A DNA stretch of 60,828 nt from Acidovorax sp. (GCF_022763525.1 NZ_JALEGG010000242.1:1-60828), one strand, 5' to 3'; positions 44,775-54,083 are shown, counted from the first letter of the stretch. Notes: generated by a model from the letters alone, not told the origin. Translations and numbers: made by a program.

Positions 44775-46046
44775 TCACTGCAGGGCCAGCACCCCCGCAA
44801 AAGCCAAGGTGTGTGCAAGGACGCCCGGCGCCACGGCCAGCGCGTAGCGCCACCCGCCACTGGCCAGCGCCACCGCACACTTGCTGCCGGCATGCACCAG
44901 CAGCGCGGCCATCAGTGCCGAAGCGATGGCGGGCCCCGACGGACTTTGCGGCTCGCCCTGTACCAGCACCGCCGCGGTGGCCGCATGCACATCGGCCAGG
45001 GCCGCCAACAGGGCGCCGGCGAGCATGCCGGCGTCGCCCTGCCAGGCCGTCAGCAGGTGCACCCCCACCTGGATACCCGTGAGAAGCGCGGCGATCAGCA
45101 AGGCGTCGCGCAGCTTGAACATGGGCGTGTCGGGCGGCAAATGCATCGGCTCCCGCAGCCCCTGACCGGCGTCCTGGCGGGCCGACCCGAGCCCCACGCC
45201 CCACCAGCCCAATGCCGCCGCCACGCAGCCGCCGGCCAGCGCAGGCAGCCACAGCCGGGTGATCCACTGAGGCTGCACTGTCGCCGCCACCACGACAATC
45301 TGGACCATGGTGGCCACGCACGACAGCACCGCCGCCCCCGCGTGGGCGCGCGCCGTTGCATGTCCTGCCCGCACCTCCATGCCCAGGCTCCCGATGGTGG
45401 CCGTGCTCGACACGAATCCCGAAGCCACGGCCGAGAGCGCCACTGCGTGGCGCGCCTGCATGAGACGCCGGGCCAGGTGCGCGAGCGACTGGATCACCAG
45501 CAGCACGATGACCAGCCGGACCACCACCTTCGGGTTCAGCACGCCATGCCACAGTGGCGCATCGGGCGCGAGCGGATACACCAGCAAGGCCAGCGCGGCC
45601 AACACCAGCCCGCTGCGCACTTCGCCGGGCTGGAGCCACTGGTTGGAGAACTGGTGCAAGGCATCGCGCAGCGCCAGCAGTGCCGTCACCACCACCGCCA
45701 GCGCGGCGGCCAGCAGTTGGTCGCGCGCGCATGTCACCCCGATCAGGTAGGCCAGCAGCAAGGCGATCTCGGTGGTGACCCCCGGGTCGCCGGAGCGGTC
45801 ACGCGCGTAGGCCACCACCGCCAGGGCAGCCACGAAGGCCGCTCCCAACACGACCAATGCGGGCATCGCGGCCAGTGCGGCGGCTGCGCCGCTGAGGGAG
45901 GCCAGCGTGAACGAGCGTACGCCGGCCAGCGCCCGATCCGGCCCATCCCCCTTGCGCCGCTCACGCTCGATCCCCATCAACAGGCCGCACCCCGCGGCAC
46001 TGGCCAGCACGGCCATCGCCGTGGAAAAGCCCTCGAACTCTTGCAT
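44775..46046 (-). CDS. MgtC/SapB-like and DUF4010 membrane protein
   Basis: This 423-residue protein has an N-terminal MgtC-like part with GLLMGIERERRKGD and AGVRSFTLASLSGAAAAL, followed by a DUF4010 half with PLWHGVLNPKVVVRLVIVLL, ALSAVASGFVSSTATIGSL and about twelve helices in all. The function of this two-part family is unknown; a transport role is assumed. ATG 46046 is preferred because it gives MQEFEGFSTAMAVLASAAGC; an upstream start at 46115 adds a hydrophilic Cys/His tail. It follows dbpA's start by 36 bp on the same strand but is upstream in transcription. Confidence 0.85.
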   Translation of the reverse strand: MQEFEGFSTAMAVLASAAGCGLLMGIERERRKGDGPDRALAGVRSFTLASLSGAAAALAAMPALVVLGAAFVAALAVVAYARDRSGDPGVTTEIALLLAYLIGVTCARDQLLAAALAVVVTALLALRDALHQFSNQWLQPGEVRSGLVLAALALLVYPLAPDAPLWHGVLNPKVVVRLVIVLLVIQSLAHLARRLMQARHAVALSAVASGFVSSTATIGSLGMEVRAGHATARAHAGAAVLSCVATMVQIVVVAATVQPQWITRLWLPALAGGCVAAALGWWGVGLGSARQDAGQGLREPMHLPPDTPMFKLRDALLIAALLTGIQVGVHLLTAWQGDAGMLAGALLAALADVHAATAAVLVQGEPQSPSGPAIASALMAALLVHAGSKCAVALASGGWRYALAVAPGVLAHTLAFAGVLALQ

Positions 46047-46189
46047 CGCCCCCGCACACCTTTCTGGGTCATCCGCTCGCACCAGGACCGCATGGTGACA
46101 GAAGAAGGAGCCCAAGGCATTCCCTCTTGCCGGGCAACACCATGCTGACTAACCCCAAGGCTCGCGTCAGGTGCATCGGCTATAACGAA

Positions 46190-48280
46190 ATGGTCCCGTT
46201 CCCTGCCATGCAAGAACTTTCCACCGCCCTCCCAAACCCTGAGCCGCGCGGCACCAGCGATGCGCTGCTGCGGCTGATCGCGGACTCGGTACCGGCGCTG
46301 ATCGCCTACTACGACCTGCCAGGGCTGCGCTGCCAGTTCGCCAACCAAGGGTATGCCGCCTACAACGGCCACAGCACCGAGTCCATCCAGGGCTTGACGG
46401 TGAAGGAAGCCATTGGCGAGAAGGCGTGGCACGCGATCGAACCCCACGTGCAGCGCTGCGTGCGCGGCGAACACGTGAAGTACACCCGCGAGCAGACCTT
46501 GCCCAATGGCGAGGCGCGGGTGATCGAGGTCAACCTGATTCCGCACTTTGGCGCCGCTTCGCTGCAGCTGGGCGCATTCGTGCTGATCACCGACATCACC
46601 GAGCGCTGGCGCTCGGAACGGCAGGTGCGCCAGAGCGAAGAGCGCATGCGCAAGTTCACCGAGGCCACGGATGAAGCCATCGTGTTCCACCGTGACGGCC
46701 TCATCACCGATGGCAACGAGGCGCTGACCCGGCTCACAGGGTTTGCGCTGCCGGAAGTGGTTGGCCTGTCGATCTTCAACTTCATCAGCCCCGAATGGCG
46801 GGCCGTGGCGCTGGACTACACCCGCAGCGGACGCGAGGATCCCTACGAGGTCACGATCCGCCACAAGGACGGCCACACGATTCCCGTCGAAGTGGTGGGC
46901 AAGACCATGCCCATGAACCACGCGGACTACCGGATCGTGGTGGTGCGGGACATCACGGCCCGCAAGCAGGCCCAGCAGCGCGAGGCGTTCATTGCGCTGC
47001 ACGACCCGCTCACGCAGCTGCCCAACCGGCACTTCCTGATGGAGCAGCTGTCACAGGTGCTCTCGCTGGCGCGCCGCCGGCACGGCCAGGCGGCGGTGCT
47101 GTTCGTGAACCTCGACCACTTCAAGACCGTGAACGATTCGCTGGGACACCACGCGGGTGACCAGCTGCTGTGTCAGGTGGCCGAGCGGCTGCGCCAGGGT
47201 GTGCGTGACGCCGACGTGGTGGCGCGCCTGGGCAGCGATGAGTTCGTGGTGGTGCTGACCGACGTGCAGGGGGGCCATGACGCCGCCACCGTGGCCGACA
47301 AGCTGCTGCACGCGATGCACGGCGCATTCACCGTGGATGCGTTGCCGCTGACCATCTCGCCCTCCATCGGCATCGCGCTGTTCCCTGAGCACGCGGCCAC
47401 CGCGGATGCCCTGCTGCGCTGCGCCGACGCCGCCATGCACCACGCCAAGGACAACGGCCGCGGCCACCGCCAGTTCTACGACCCCGGCATGGAGGCCAGC
47501 GCCATGGACGTGCTGCAGCACGAGCGTCTGCTGCGCGAGGCCATCGCCCACAACGGCTTCGTGCTGCATTTCCAGCCGCAGATGCGGCTGCAAGACGGGG
47601 CGCTGCAAGGGTTTGAAGCGCTGGTGCGCTGGCGCCATCCCGAGCGGGGGCTGGTGGGGCCCGCCGAGTTCATCCCGTTTTGCGAATCGCGCGGCCTCAT
47701 CACGCCCATCGGCCGCTGGGTGCTGCGCGAAGCCTGCCGCCAGCTCAAGGCTTGGCAGGACCAGGGCCTGGCCCGCGTGCCGGTGGCGGTCAACCTCTCG
47801 GCCCTGGAGTTCCGCCAGCGGGACGTGGCGGGCGAAATCGCCGCGGTGCTGCAGGAAACCGGTTTGGCGCCGCAATACCTGGAGGTCGAGCTCACCGAGT
47901 CGGTGCTCATGCACCAGAGCGGCCAGACCCTGGAGACGCTCAACGCGCTAAAGGCGCTGGGCATCGGCATCTCCATCGATGACTTCGGCACGGGGTATTC
48001 CTCGCTGGCCTATCTCAAGCGCTACCCCATCGACAAGCTCAAGATCGACCGGTCATTCGTGGCGGACACCCCGGGCAACGCGGACGACGTGGCCATTGTG
48101 ACGGCGATCATCCAGATGGCCCGCAGCCTGCAGATCCAGACGGTGGCAGAGGGGGTGGAAACGCGGGAGCAGGTGGATCTCCTGCAGCGCCTGGGCTGTC
48201 ATTTCATCCAGGGGTACGTGGTGGCCAAGCCGCAGGATGCGCAGGAAGTCCTGCGCTGGATGCGCGAGAGACCGGCGTGA
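46190..48280 (+). CDS. PAS-PAS-GGDEF-EAL c-di-GMP enzyme
   Basis: From ATG 46190 this is about 696 residues; starts at 46208, 46142 or TTG 46127 are also possible, and TATAAC at 46181-46186 could be a -10 element favouring 46208. Two PAS domains (the second with VVGKTMPMNHADYRIVVVRD) precede a GGDEF domain whose signature is RLGSDEF rather than GGDEF, with an RxxD site (RDAD) before it. The EAL domain is complete: FEALVRWRHPERG, NLSALEF, ELTESVLM, DDFGTGYSSLAYLKRYP and AEGVET. Phosphodiesterase activity is expected; cyclase activity is uncertain. No membrane segment is present. Confidence 0.9.
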   Translation: MVPFPAMQELSTALPNPEPRGTSDALLRLIADSVPALIAYYDLPGLRCQFANQGYAAYNGHSTESIQGLTVKEAIGEKAWHAIEPHVQRCVRGEHVKYTREQTLPNGEARVIEVNLIPHFGAASLQLGAFVLITDITERWRSERQVRQSEERMRKFTEATDEAIVFHRDGLITDGNEALTRLTGFALPEVVGLSIFNFISPEWRAVALDYTRSGREDPYEVTIRHKDGHTIPVEVVGKTMPMNHADYRIVVVRDITARKQAQQREAFIALHDPLTQLPNRHFLMEQLSQVLSLARRRHGQAAVLFVNLDHFKTVNDSLGHHAGDQLLCQVAERLRQGVRDADVVARLGSDEFVVVLTDVQGGHDAATVADKLLHAMHGAFTVDALPLTISPSIGIALFPEHAATADALLRCADAAMHHAKDNGRGHRQFYDPGMEASAMDVLQHERLLREAIAHNGFVLHFQPQMRLQDGALQGFEALVRWRHPERGLVGPAEFIPFCESRGLITPIGRWVLREACRQLKAWQDQGLARVPVAVNLSALEFRQRDVAGEIAAVLQETGLAPQYLEVELTESVLMHQSGQTLETLNALKALGIGISIDDFGTGYSSLAYLKRYPIDKLKIDRSFVADTPGNADDVAIVTAIIQMARSLQIQTVAEGVETREQVDLLQRLGCHFIQGYVVAKPQDAQEVLRWMRERPA

Positions 48281-48324
48281 GCGACCGTCATAACGGCCAC
48301 CGCAGGCTTGTGGACAATAGCGCC

Positions 48325-49806
48325 ATGCCCCTCATCCCTGATTTCATCGCACCCACCCGCCATACCGACCCCGCCGATGCCCTGGCCCAGGTGCAGCGCA
48401 TCTACCAGCAACAGATCGGCCACCTGCGCGACGCCATGCAGCGCTTCGTGGCGGGCGAGACTCCGGCGAGCGCCGTGCGGGCGTTCTACCCCTTCGTGCG
48501 CGTGCACACCACCACCGTCGCGCGGGCCGACACCAAGCTGGCCTACGGCTTCGTGGAAGGGCCGGGCCGCTACGAGACCACGCTCACCCGGCCCGACCTG
48601 TTCGCGCGCTATTACCTGGAGCAGTTCCGCCTGCTGCGCGCCAGCCACAACGTCGAGCTCGAAGTGGGCACCAGCGCGCACCCCATTCCGATCCATTTTT
48701 CGTTTGCCGAGCACGACCACATCGAAGGCACGCTAAGCCCCGAGCGCCGCATGCTGATGCGCGATGTGTTCGACCTGCCCGACCTGGCCGCCATGGACGA
48801 TGGCATCGCCAACGGCACCTGGCAGGCGCGCCCCGGCGAAGCGCAGCCGCTGTCGCTGTTCACCGCGCCGCGCGTGGACTACTCGCTGCACCGCCTGCGC
48901 CACTACACCAGCACGGCGCCCGAGTGGTTCCAGAACTTCGTGCTGTTCACCAACTACCAGTTCTACATCGACGAATTCGTGCGCCTGGGCCACGCCGAGA
49001 TGGCCAAGCCGGACAGCGAATACATCGCCTTCATCGAACCCGGCAACGTGATCACGCGCCGCACCGGCCTGCCGGCCGAGGCCAACGACGAGCTGGGCGT
49101 GGCCCCGCCGCGCCTGCCGCAGATGCCGGCCTACCACCTGGTGCGCAAGGACCATAGCGGCATCAGCATGGTGAACATTGGCGTGGGCCCGTCCAACGCC
49201 AAGACGATCACCGACCACATCGCCGTGCTGCGCCCCCACGCCTGGATGATGCTGGGCCACTGCGCGGGCCTGCGCAACAGCCAGCAGCTGGGCGACTACG
49301 TGCTGGCCCACGCCTATGTGCGCGAGGACCATGTGCTGGACGAAGAACTTCCGCTGTGGGTGCCCATCCCGGCCCTGGCCGAGATCCAGCTCGCGCTGCA
49401 GCAGGCCGTGGCCGACGTGACCCAGGTGCCCGAGGCCGACCTCAAGCGCTTCATGCGCACCGGCACCGTGGCCAGCACCGACAACCGCAACTGGGAGCTG
49501 CTGCCCGACAACATGCCCCAGCGCCGCTTCAGCCAGAGCCGCGCCGTGGCGCTGGACATGGAAAGCGCCACCATCGCCGCCAACGGCTTCCGCTTTCGCG
49601 TGCCCTACGGCACCCTGCTGTGCGTGAGCGACAAGCCCCTGCACGGCGAGATCAAGCTGCCCGGCATGGCCAATCACTTCTACCGTGAACGCGTGGACCA
49701 GCACCTGCGCATCGGCATGCGGGCCATCGAGATCTTGCGCAAGGGAGGCGTGGACCGCCTGCACAGCCGCAAGCTGCGCAGCTTTGCCGAGGTTGCGTTC
49801 CAGTAA
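48325..49806 (+). CDS. amn: AMP nucleosidase
   Basis: This 493-residue enzyme hydrolyses AMP to adenine and ribose-5-phosphate. Family features include the N-terminal AMN domain (YPFVRVHTTTVARADTKLAY) and LFARYYLEQFRLL. The nucleoside-phosphorylase-like C-terminal part has SMVNIGVGPSNAKTITDHIA, HCAGLRNSQQLGDYVLAHAY and ALDMESATIAANGFRF. ATG 48325 gives MPLIPDFIAPTRHTD. A GTG at 48277 overlapping the previous stop is possible but adds a less family-like start. It follows the c-di-GMP gene closely and may share its promoter. Confidence 0.94.
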   Translation: MPLIPDFIAPTRHTDPADALAQVQRIYQQQIGHLRDAMQRFVAGETPASAVRAFYPFVRVHTTTVARADTKLAYGFVEGPGRYETTLTRPDLFARYYLEQFRLLRASHNVELEVGTSAHPIPIHFSFAEHDHIEGTLSPERRMLMRDVFDLPDLAAMDDGIANGTWQARPGEAQPLSLFTAPRVDYSLHRLRHYTSTAPEWFQNFVLFTNYQFYIDEFVRLGHAEMAKPDSEYIAFIEPGNVITRRTGLPAEANDELGVAPPRLPQMPAYHLVRKDHSGISMVNIGVGPSNAKTITDHIAVLRPHAWMMLGHCAGLRNSQQLGDYVLAHAYVREDHVLDEELPLWVPIPALAEIQLALQQAVADVTQVPEADLKRFMRTGTVASTDNRNWELLPDNMPQRRFSQSRAVALDMESATIAANGFRFRVPYGTLLCVSDKPLHGEIKLPGMANHFYRERVDQHLRIGMRAIEILRKGGVDRLHSRKLRSFAEVAFQ

Positions 49807-49906
49807 AAGACCGTCGAAGAGAACCCAAGGAAAAAGGCCCAGGGGACGCGCGGCGGCGCCGTTCGCCCTCCCCACGCACTGGTACTTTCCCCGCCCCGCT
49901 CCATTC

Positions 49907-51043
49907 ATGCCCTTGGACTTTTTCACGCTCATGACCGTCATGGCAGCGAACCTGTTCATGATCTCGGCCGCCCTGCCGCTGATCATGGGCCGGGACGTGA
50001 GCCGCGCGGCCCGCAACGTGCAGGCAAGCCTGTTGCTGCAAGCGGTGGGCTGGTCGGCCATCATCGCGTCGTCCTCGCTGTGGGACCAGGCCCTGTCGAC
50101 CGTCGCGATGGTCTGCCAGGCGACCGCGCAGTGGGCGCTGTACCGTGCGCTGGAGGAGTGGCTGGGCCCGCGGCCGCTGCGGCGCACGCTGCTGGTGCTG
50201 GTGGTCGCGATGCCGCTGGGCTACACGCTCGGATTCGACCACTACGCCTGGCGGGTGGGTTGGGCCAACGGACTGCAGGCGGCCATCCTGTGCATCGTGG
50301 CCCGCGCCACGATGCACCCGGTGACTCCGTCCGACGGCCGCTGGCGCGCCCTGCTGCTGGGCTGCCTGCTCACGTCGGCCTGCTTCACCCTGGCGCGCGG
50401 CCTGCTGGGCGCCTTCACCGACCAGTACCCCACCTTTCGCACGCCGCACCCCGTCAATCTGGCGGCAGCGGTGGCCACCAACGTGAGTCTGGTGCTGGGC
50501 ACGGTGGCGGTGCTGGTGGCTTGGCGCGCGGAAGCCGAACAGAAGCTGCACGCCCTGGCCATGACCGACGGCCTCACGGGCCTGCTCAACCGCCGCGGCT
50601 TCGACACCCAGGGCGAAACCCTGCTCTCGCACGCATGGCGCCATCGCCTGCCAGTGACGGCCCTGATGCTGGACCTGGACCATTTCAAGCAGATCAATGA
50701 CTCCCACGGGCACGACATGGGCGACCGCGCCCTGCAGCTGTTTGCGCGGCTGCTGACCGACACGTGCCGCACCGGGGACATCATCGCCCGCCTGGGCGGC
50801 GAGGAGTTCGGCGTGCTGCTGCTGCACAACGGCACGCCCGCAGGCAGCGCCTTCGACAAGCGGCTGCGCCAGCGCCTGCTCGACGCGAGCGCCGCCGAAC
50901 TGGGCTTCATCCTGGACTACAGCGCGGGCATGGCGCAGTTGCGGCCCGGCGAATCGTCGCTGGCCGCGTTGATGACCCGGGCCGACGAGGCGCTCTACAA
51001 CGCGAAAACGCAGGGCCGGGGGCGGCTGATCTCGGCCACCTGA
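49907..51043 (+). CDS. Membrane GGDEF diguanylate cyclase
   Basis: This 378-residue protein has about six membrane helices (residues 5-205) without a recognised sensor motif and a C-terminal GGDEF domain with RLGGEEFGVLL as active site and RTGD as RxxD site. DLDHFKQINDSHGHDMGD provides the metal-binding residues. It should make c-di-GMP. It begins 100 bp after amn; that gap contains no gene. A palindromic repeat follows at 51072. Confidence 0.9.
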   Translation: MPLDFFTLMTVMAANLFMISAALPLIMGRDVSRAARNVQASLLLQAVGWSAIIASSSLWDQALSTVAMVCQATAQWALYRALEEWLGPRPLRRTLLVLVVAMPLGYTLGFDHYAWRVGWANGLQAAILCIVARATMHPVTPSDGRWRALLLGCLLTSACFTLARGLLGAFTDQYPTFRTPHPVNLAAAVATNVSLVLGTVAVLVAWRAEAEQKLHALAMTDGLTGLLNRRGFDTQGETLLSHAWRHRLPVTALMLDLDHFKQINDSHGHDMGDRALQLFARLLTDTCRTGDIIARLGGEEFGVLLLHNGTPAGSAFDKRLRQRLLDASAAELGFILDYSAGMAQLRPGESSLAALMTRADEALYNAKTQGRGRLISAT

Positions 51044-51071
51044 GGCTGCCCTGGGCAAGCCTCTCCACGGG

Positions 51072-51137
51072 CATCAAATGCTACATATTTGATAGCTATC
51101 AGCGCTTTCTGCACAAGCGCCAACGGCCGTTTTCATC
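51072..51137. repeat. Interspersed palindromic element, intergenic copy
   Basis: ATCAAATGCTACATATTTGA and TAGCTATCAGCGCTTTCTGC lead to AAGCGCCAACGGCCGTTTTC, with an imperfect stem CAGCGCTT/AAGCGC(C)A. The block order equals the other copies. It lies between the GGDEF gene and the ABC ATPase gene, both on the plus strand. Confidence 0.75.
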
Positions 51138-51248
51138 CAGACCTCCAGCCACAAAGCCCTCGCGTCCCGGCGCAGGCCCGAGCCCCGCTGCCCCCGCCTT
51201 GCGCGCCCGCACGCGCCGTGCCGCACCGCCATGGCACACAATCAGCCC

Positions 51249-52190
51249 ATGACCGCACTTTTTGAAGCGCTGAACCTGCGCAAAAGCTACGGCGGGACCA
51301 CCGTTGTCGACGACGTTTCGTTTTCCATCGCCCCCGGCGAGTGCCTGGGTGTCATCGGCCCCAACGGTGCGGGCAAGACCACCACCATCCGCATGTGCCT
51401 GGGCCTCACGGTGCCCGACGGCGGCGCCGTGCACTTCCACCCGCCGGGTGCGGCTGCACCGCTGCACATGCCGCGCGACGCGCTCGCCATCAAGGCACAG
51501 CTGGGCGTGGTCACGCAGTTCGACACCTTGGACCCGGACTTCACCTGCGCCGAAAACCTGCGCGTGTTCGGCCGCTACTTCGGCCTCCAGGGCTCGGTGA
51601 TGGACGAGCGCGTGCCCCAGCTGCTGGAGTTCGCGGCGCTCACCCACAAGGCCGACGCCAAGCCCGGCGAGCTCTCGGGCGGCATGAAGCGGCGCCTGTC
51701 GCTGGCCCGCGCTTTGGTCAACAACCCGCGCCTGCTGCTGCTGGACGAACCCACCACCGGCCTGGACCCGCAGGCCCGCCACCTGATGTGGGAGCGGCTG
51801 CAGTTGCTGCTGCAGCAGGGCAAGTCGATCTTGCTCACCACCCACTTCATGGACGAGGCCGAGCGCCTGTGCTCGCGCCTGCTGGTGCTGGACCACGGCA
51901 AGAAGATCGCCGAGGGCCGCCCGCGCGAGCTGATTGCCCAGCACCTGGAGCCGGATGTGGTGGAGGTGTTCGGCATGGGCGCCGTGGCCCTGGCGGAAGA
52001 CGCTGCCCTGCGCCCGCTGGCTGCGCGGGTGGAGATCAGCGGTGAAACGGTGTTCTTCTACACGCAAGACGCCCAGCCCCTGCTGCGGGCTTTGGGCCAG
52101 CACCCGCACCTGCGCACGCTGCACCGGCCGGCCAACCTGGAAGACCTCTTCCTCAAGCTCACGGGGCGGCAGATCCGGGAGGATGGTTGA
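51249..52190 (+). CDS. ABC transporter ATP-binding protein, NodI/DrrA-like
   Basis: This 313-residue protein has Walker A GPNGAGKT (37-44), the Q-loop in VTQFDTLDPDFT, signature LSGGMKRRLS, Walker B LLLLDEPTTGLDP and H-loop LTTHFMDEAERL, followed by a C-terminal domain of about 90 residues. NodI-type ATPases pair with an ABC-2 permease (NodJ) whose gene usually follows directly. Here no permease gene is present on either side. ATG 51249 is preferred over ATG 51231. Confidence 0.9.
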   Translation: MTALFEALNLRKSYGGTTVVDDVSFSIAPGECLGVIGPNGAGKTTTIRMCLGLTVPDGGAVHFHPPGAAAPLHMPRDALAIKAQLGVVTQFDTLDPDFTCAENLRVFGRYFGLQGSVMDERVPQLLEFAALTHKADAKPGELSGGMKRRLSLARALVNNPRLLLLDEPTTGLDPQARHLMWERLQLLLQQGKSILLTTHFMDEAERLCSRLLVLDHGKKIAEGRPRELIAQHLEPDVVEVFGMGAVALAEDAALRPLAARVEISGETVFFYTQDAQPLLRALGQHPHLRTLHRPANLEDLFLKLTGRQIREDG

Positions 52191-52196
52191 GGCTGC

Positions 52197-52222
52197 GTCG
52201 GGTTACGCTGCGCTAACCCGAC
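52197..52222. repeat. REP-like hairpin, perfect 9-bp stem
   Basis: GTCGGGTTA (52197-52205) and TAACCCGAC (52214-52222) enclose CGCTGCGC. It starts 6 bp after the ABC ATPase stop, at the point where a cognate permease gene would be expected, and may end its transcript. A related hairpin is at 43239-43260. A fragment resembling the other repeat family (AACGATAGCTACC) follows at about 52230. Confidence 0.7.
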
Positions 52223-52276
52223 CTACCAAAACGATAGCTACCCGCCCCGGCCCGCAGATGCACACGGCGCGGTGGT

Positions 52277-53047
52277 TCATGCCGAGGATCCCGGGGCCCT
52301 GCCGGCCCGTGCCCCCGCGCGGCGCGGCGCGGGGGCAGCTTCTGTCGGCGCGTGCGTGGCAAAGGGCGGCAAGGGGCGCGCCATGACCTCAGCGGCATCG
52401 GCGGGCGACATGCCCAGCCCGCGCAGCACCATCTGCAACAGGGCCTGCACATACGCGGCGGAATCCGGCACTTCGCCCTGCGCGATGCGCGCCTGCGCCC
52501 GCATGCAGGTGCCGAACACCATGTCGATCGCGGCCTCCTCGTCCGCCACGTGAAAGCGGCCTTGCGCCTGGGCCATCCGCAGGTCGGCACGCGAATAGGG
52601 CTTGATCAGTTCAATGGCTTCTGGATAAGCGCTTGCCAGCTGGATGAGCAGCAGGGCCCAGGGCGCGCTTTCCTCGGCCAGCCAAAGGAAGCGCCGCATG
52701 CCAATGCTCATGCGCTGCGCGCCGTCCTCGATGTGCTGGTAGCTCTGCACCACCCGCTCGTTGAGCGTGGTGGAGAGTGCGACAGCCAGCGCTTCAAAGA
52801 TCTCTTCGCGCGTGCTGAAGTGGTTGTACACCGTGCCCGGCGCCATGCCGGCCACGCGCGCGATCTCCTGGATGCTGGTCCCCGCCACGCCCCGCGAAGC
52901 CACCACCTCCACCGTGGCGTGCAGCAGCTGCCGCCGCGTGCGGTCGCGCTTGGACGGACGCTCGCCTTCGCCCGGCAACAGAAAACGCGCCAACGGCTGC
53001 GGCAACGGAGGCATTGACGGCGCCCCGTAAATTGATTCAGAATTCAT
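52277..53047 (-). CDS. TetR-family transcriptional regulator
   Basis: This 256-residue protein has an N-terminal HTH (RRQLLHATVEVVASRGVAGT followed by SIQEIARVAGMAPGTVYNHF) after an unusual leader of about 30 residues, and a helical ligand domain. A Pro/Ala/Arg-rich tail ends it. The ATG at 53047 lies only 3 bp from a perfect palindrome and has no SD, so the message may be nearly leaderless or the start may be Met12. It is divergent from the VOC-cytochrome operon and very likely represses it and itself. Confidence 0.9.
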   Translation of the reverse strand: MNSESIYGAPSMPPLPQPLARFLLPGEGERPSKRDRTRRQLLHATVEVVASRGVAGTSIQEIARVAGMAPGTVYNHFSTREEIFEALAVALSTTLNERVVQSYQHIEDGAQRMSIGMRRFLWLAEESAPWALLLIQLASAYPEAIELIKPYSRADLRMAQAQGRFHVADEEAAIDMVFGTCMRAQARIAQGEVPDSAAYVQALLQMVLRGLGMSPADAAEVMARPLPPFATHAPTEAAPAPRRAGARAGRAPGSSA

Positions 53048-53050
53048 TTT

Positions 53051-53065
53051 TGAATAGTCTATTCA
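53051..53065. promoter_or_regulatory. Perfect 15-bp palindrome, likely TetR operator
   Basis: TGAATAGTCTATTCA is symmetric about its central T and lies between the divergent TetR and VOC genes in an AT-rich 55-bp gap (53048-53102). Length and place fit a TetR operator that blocks both promoters; the binding itself is inferred. Confidence 0.7.
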
Positions 53066-53102
53066 ATTTTCATTGGATCAATCAATTCTGAAGGATAACC
53101 CC

Positions 53103-54083
53103 ATGTCCCCTCCCCTCCGCCTCGCGTACCTGGTGTTTGAGGTCCGCAAGCCTGTCCGATGGCACCGCTTCATGCAAGAAATGCTGGGCCTGCCCGAGCC
53201 GATAGCGCACCCGGGCGGCGGCACGGGCTGGCGAGTGGACGGGGCACGCCAGCGGCTGGTGGCGCTGCCCGGCGCCGCCGACGATCTTCTCGCGCTGGGC
53301 CTGGAATGCGCCACCGAGGCCCATCTAGCGCAACTGGTACACCGCTTGCAGGCCGCCGGCCACGCGGTGGTACAGGCCGACGCCGCGCTGTGCCGCGAGC
53401 GCGCGGTGCAACAGCTGTGGTGGCTGCGCGATCCGGCGCAAGGCCGTGTGGAGCTGTGCGCGGGCCTGGAGCAGGCGCCCACGCCCTTCGCCAGCACGGC
53501 GTTTCCCGACGGGTTTGAAACGGGCGCGCTGGGCCTGGGCCACGTGGTCCTCGCGACCCAGGACCTGCCCGCCATGGAGGCCTTCTACACCGACCTGCTC
53601 GGCTTTGGCGTGACAGAGCGGCTGGCCACGCAGGTCGGGCCGGTGCACCTGCGCGGCACCTTCCTGCACTGCAACCAGCGCCACCACTCGCTGGCGTTGT
53701 TCGACCTGCCCTCCTCGCACCGCATCCACCACTTCATGCTGCAGGCGCGCAGTCTGCGTGACGTGGGGCGCGCGTTCGAACGGGCCGAGGCCCTTTCGGT
53801 GCCCATCGACCTCGGCCTGGGCCAGCATCCGGACCCGGACGGCACCTTCTCGTTCTACGGCGAGACGCCCTCGGGCTTTGCCTTTGAAATCGGCGCGCAA
53901 ACCCGGCAGATCGACCCCGGTGCCTGGCGCACCATGCACACGCACGAAACCAGCGCATGGGGACACCGGCCGCGGCTGCGCCTGAAGCTGAAGATGGCGC
54001 GCGAACTGCTCAAGGCGCGGCTGCGCACCAGGCGGGCCCCGCGCCCGGTCGCCCAGGCTGCCGCGCTGGGAGACGCACTGTGA
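53103..54083 (+). CDS. VOC-family extradiol-dioxygenase-like protein
   Basis: This 326-residue protein has two vicinal-oxygen-chelate modules. The second keeps the metal ligands of type I extradiol ring-cleavage dioxygenases: His in LGHVVLATQD, His in RIHHFMLQA and Glu in FAFEIGAQ. The first module (LRLAYLVFEVRKPVRWHRFM) is degenerate, as in BphC-type enzymes. It ends with a basic tail. An AAGGA SD precedes ATG 53103. The substrate is unknown; a catechol-like ring is the obvious guess. It overlaps the cytochrome gene by four bases. Confidence 0.87.
   Translation: MSPPLRLAYLVFEVRKPVRWHRFMQEMLGLPEPIAHPGGGTGWRVDGARQRLVALPGAADDLLALGLECATEAHLAQLVHRLQAAGHAVVQADAALCRERAVQQLWWLRDPAQGRVELCAGLEQAPTPFASTAFPDGFETGALGLGHVVLATQDLPAMEAFYTDLLGFGVTERLATQVGPVHLRGTFLHCNQRHHSLALFDLPSSHRIHHFMLQARSLRDVGRAFERAEALSVPIDLGLGQHPDPDGTFSFYGETPSGFAFEIGAQTRQIDPGAWRTMHTHETSAWGHRPRLRLKLKMARELLKARLRTRRAPRPVAQAAALGDAL

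Noticed and set aside
43218-46148. Open frame of 976 codons on the plus strand
   Set aside because: It is antisense to dbpA and the MgtC/DUF4010 gene, has a His/Gln/Arg/Ala-rich composition and no recognisable domain. Such long shadow frames are common in GC-rich DNA.
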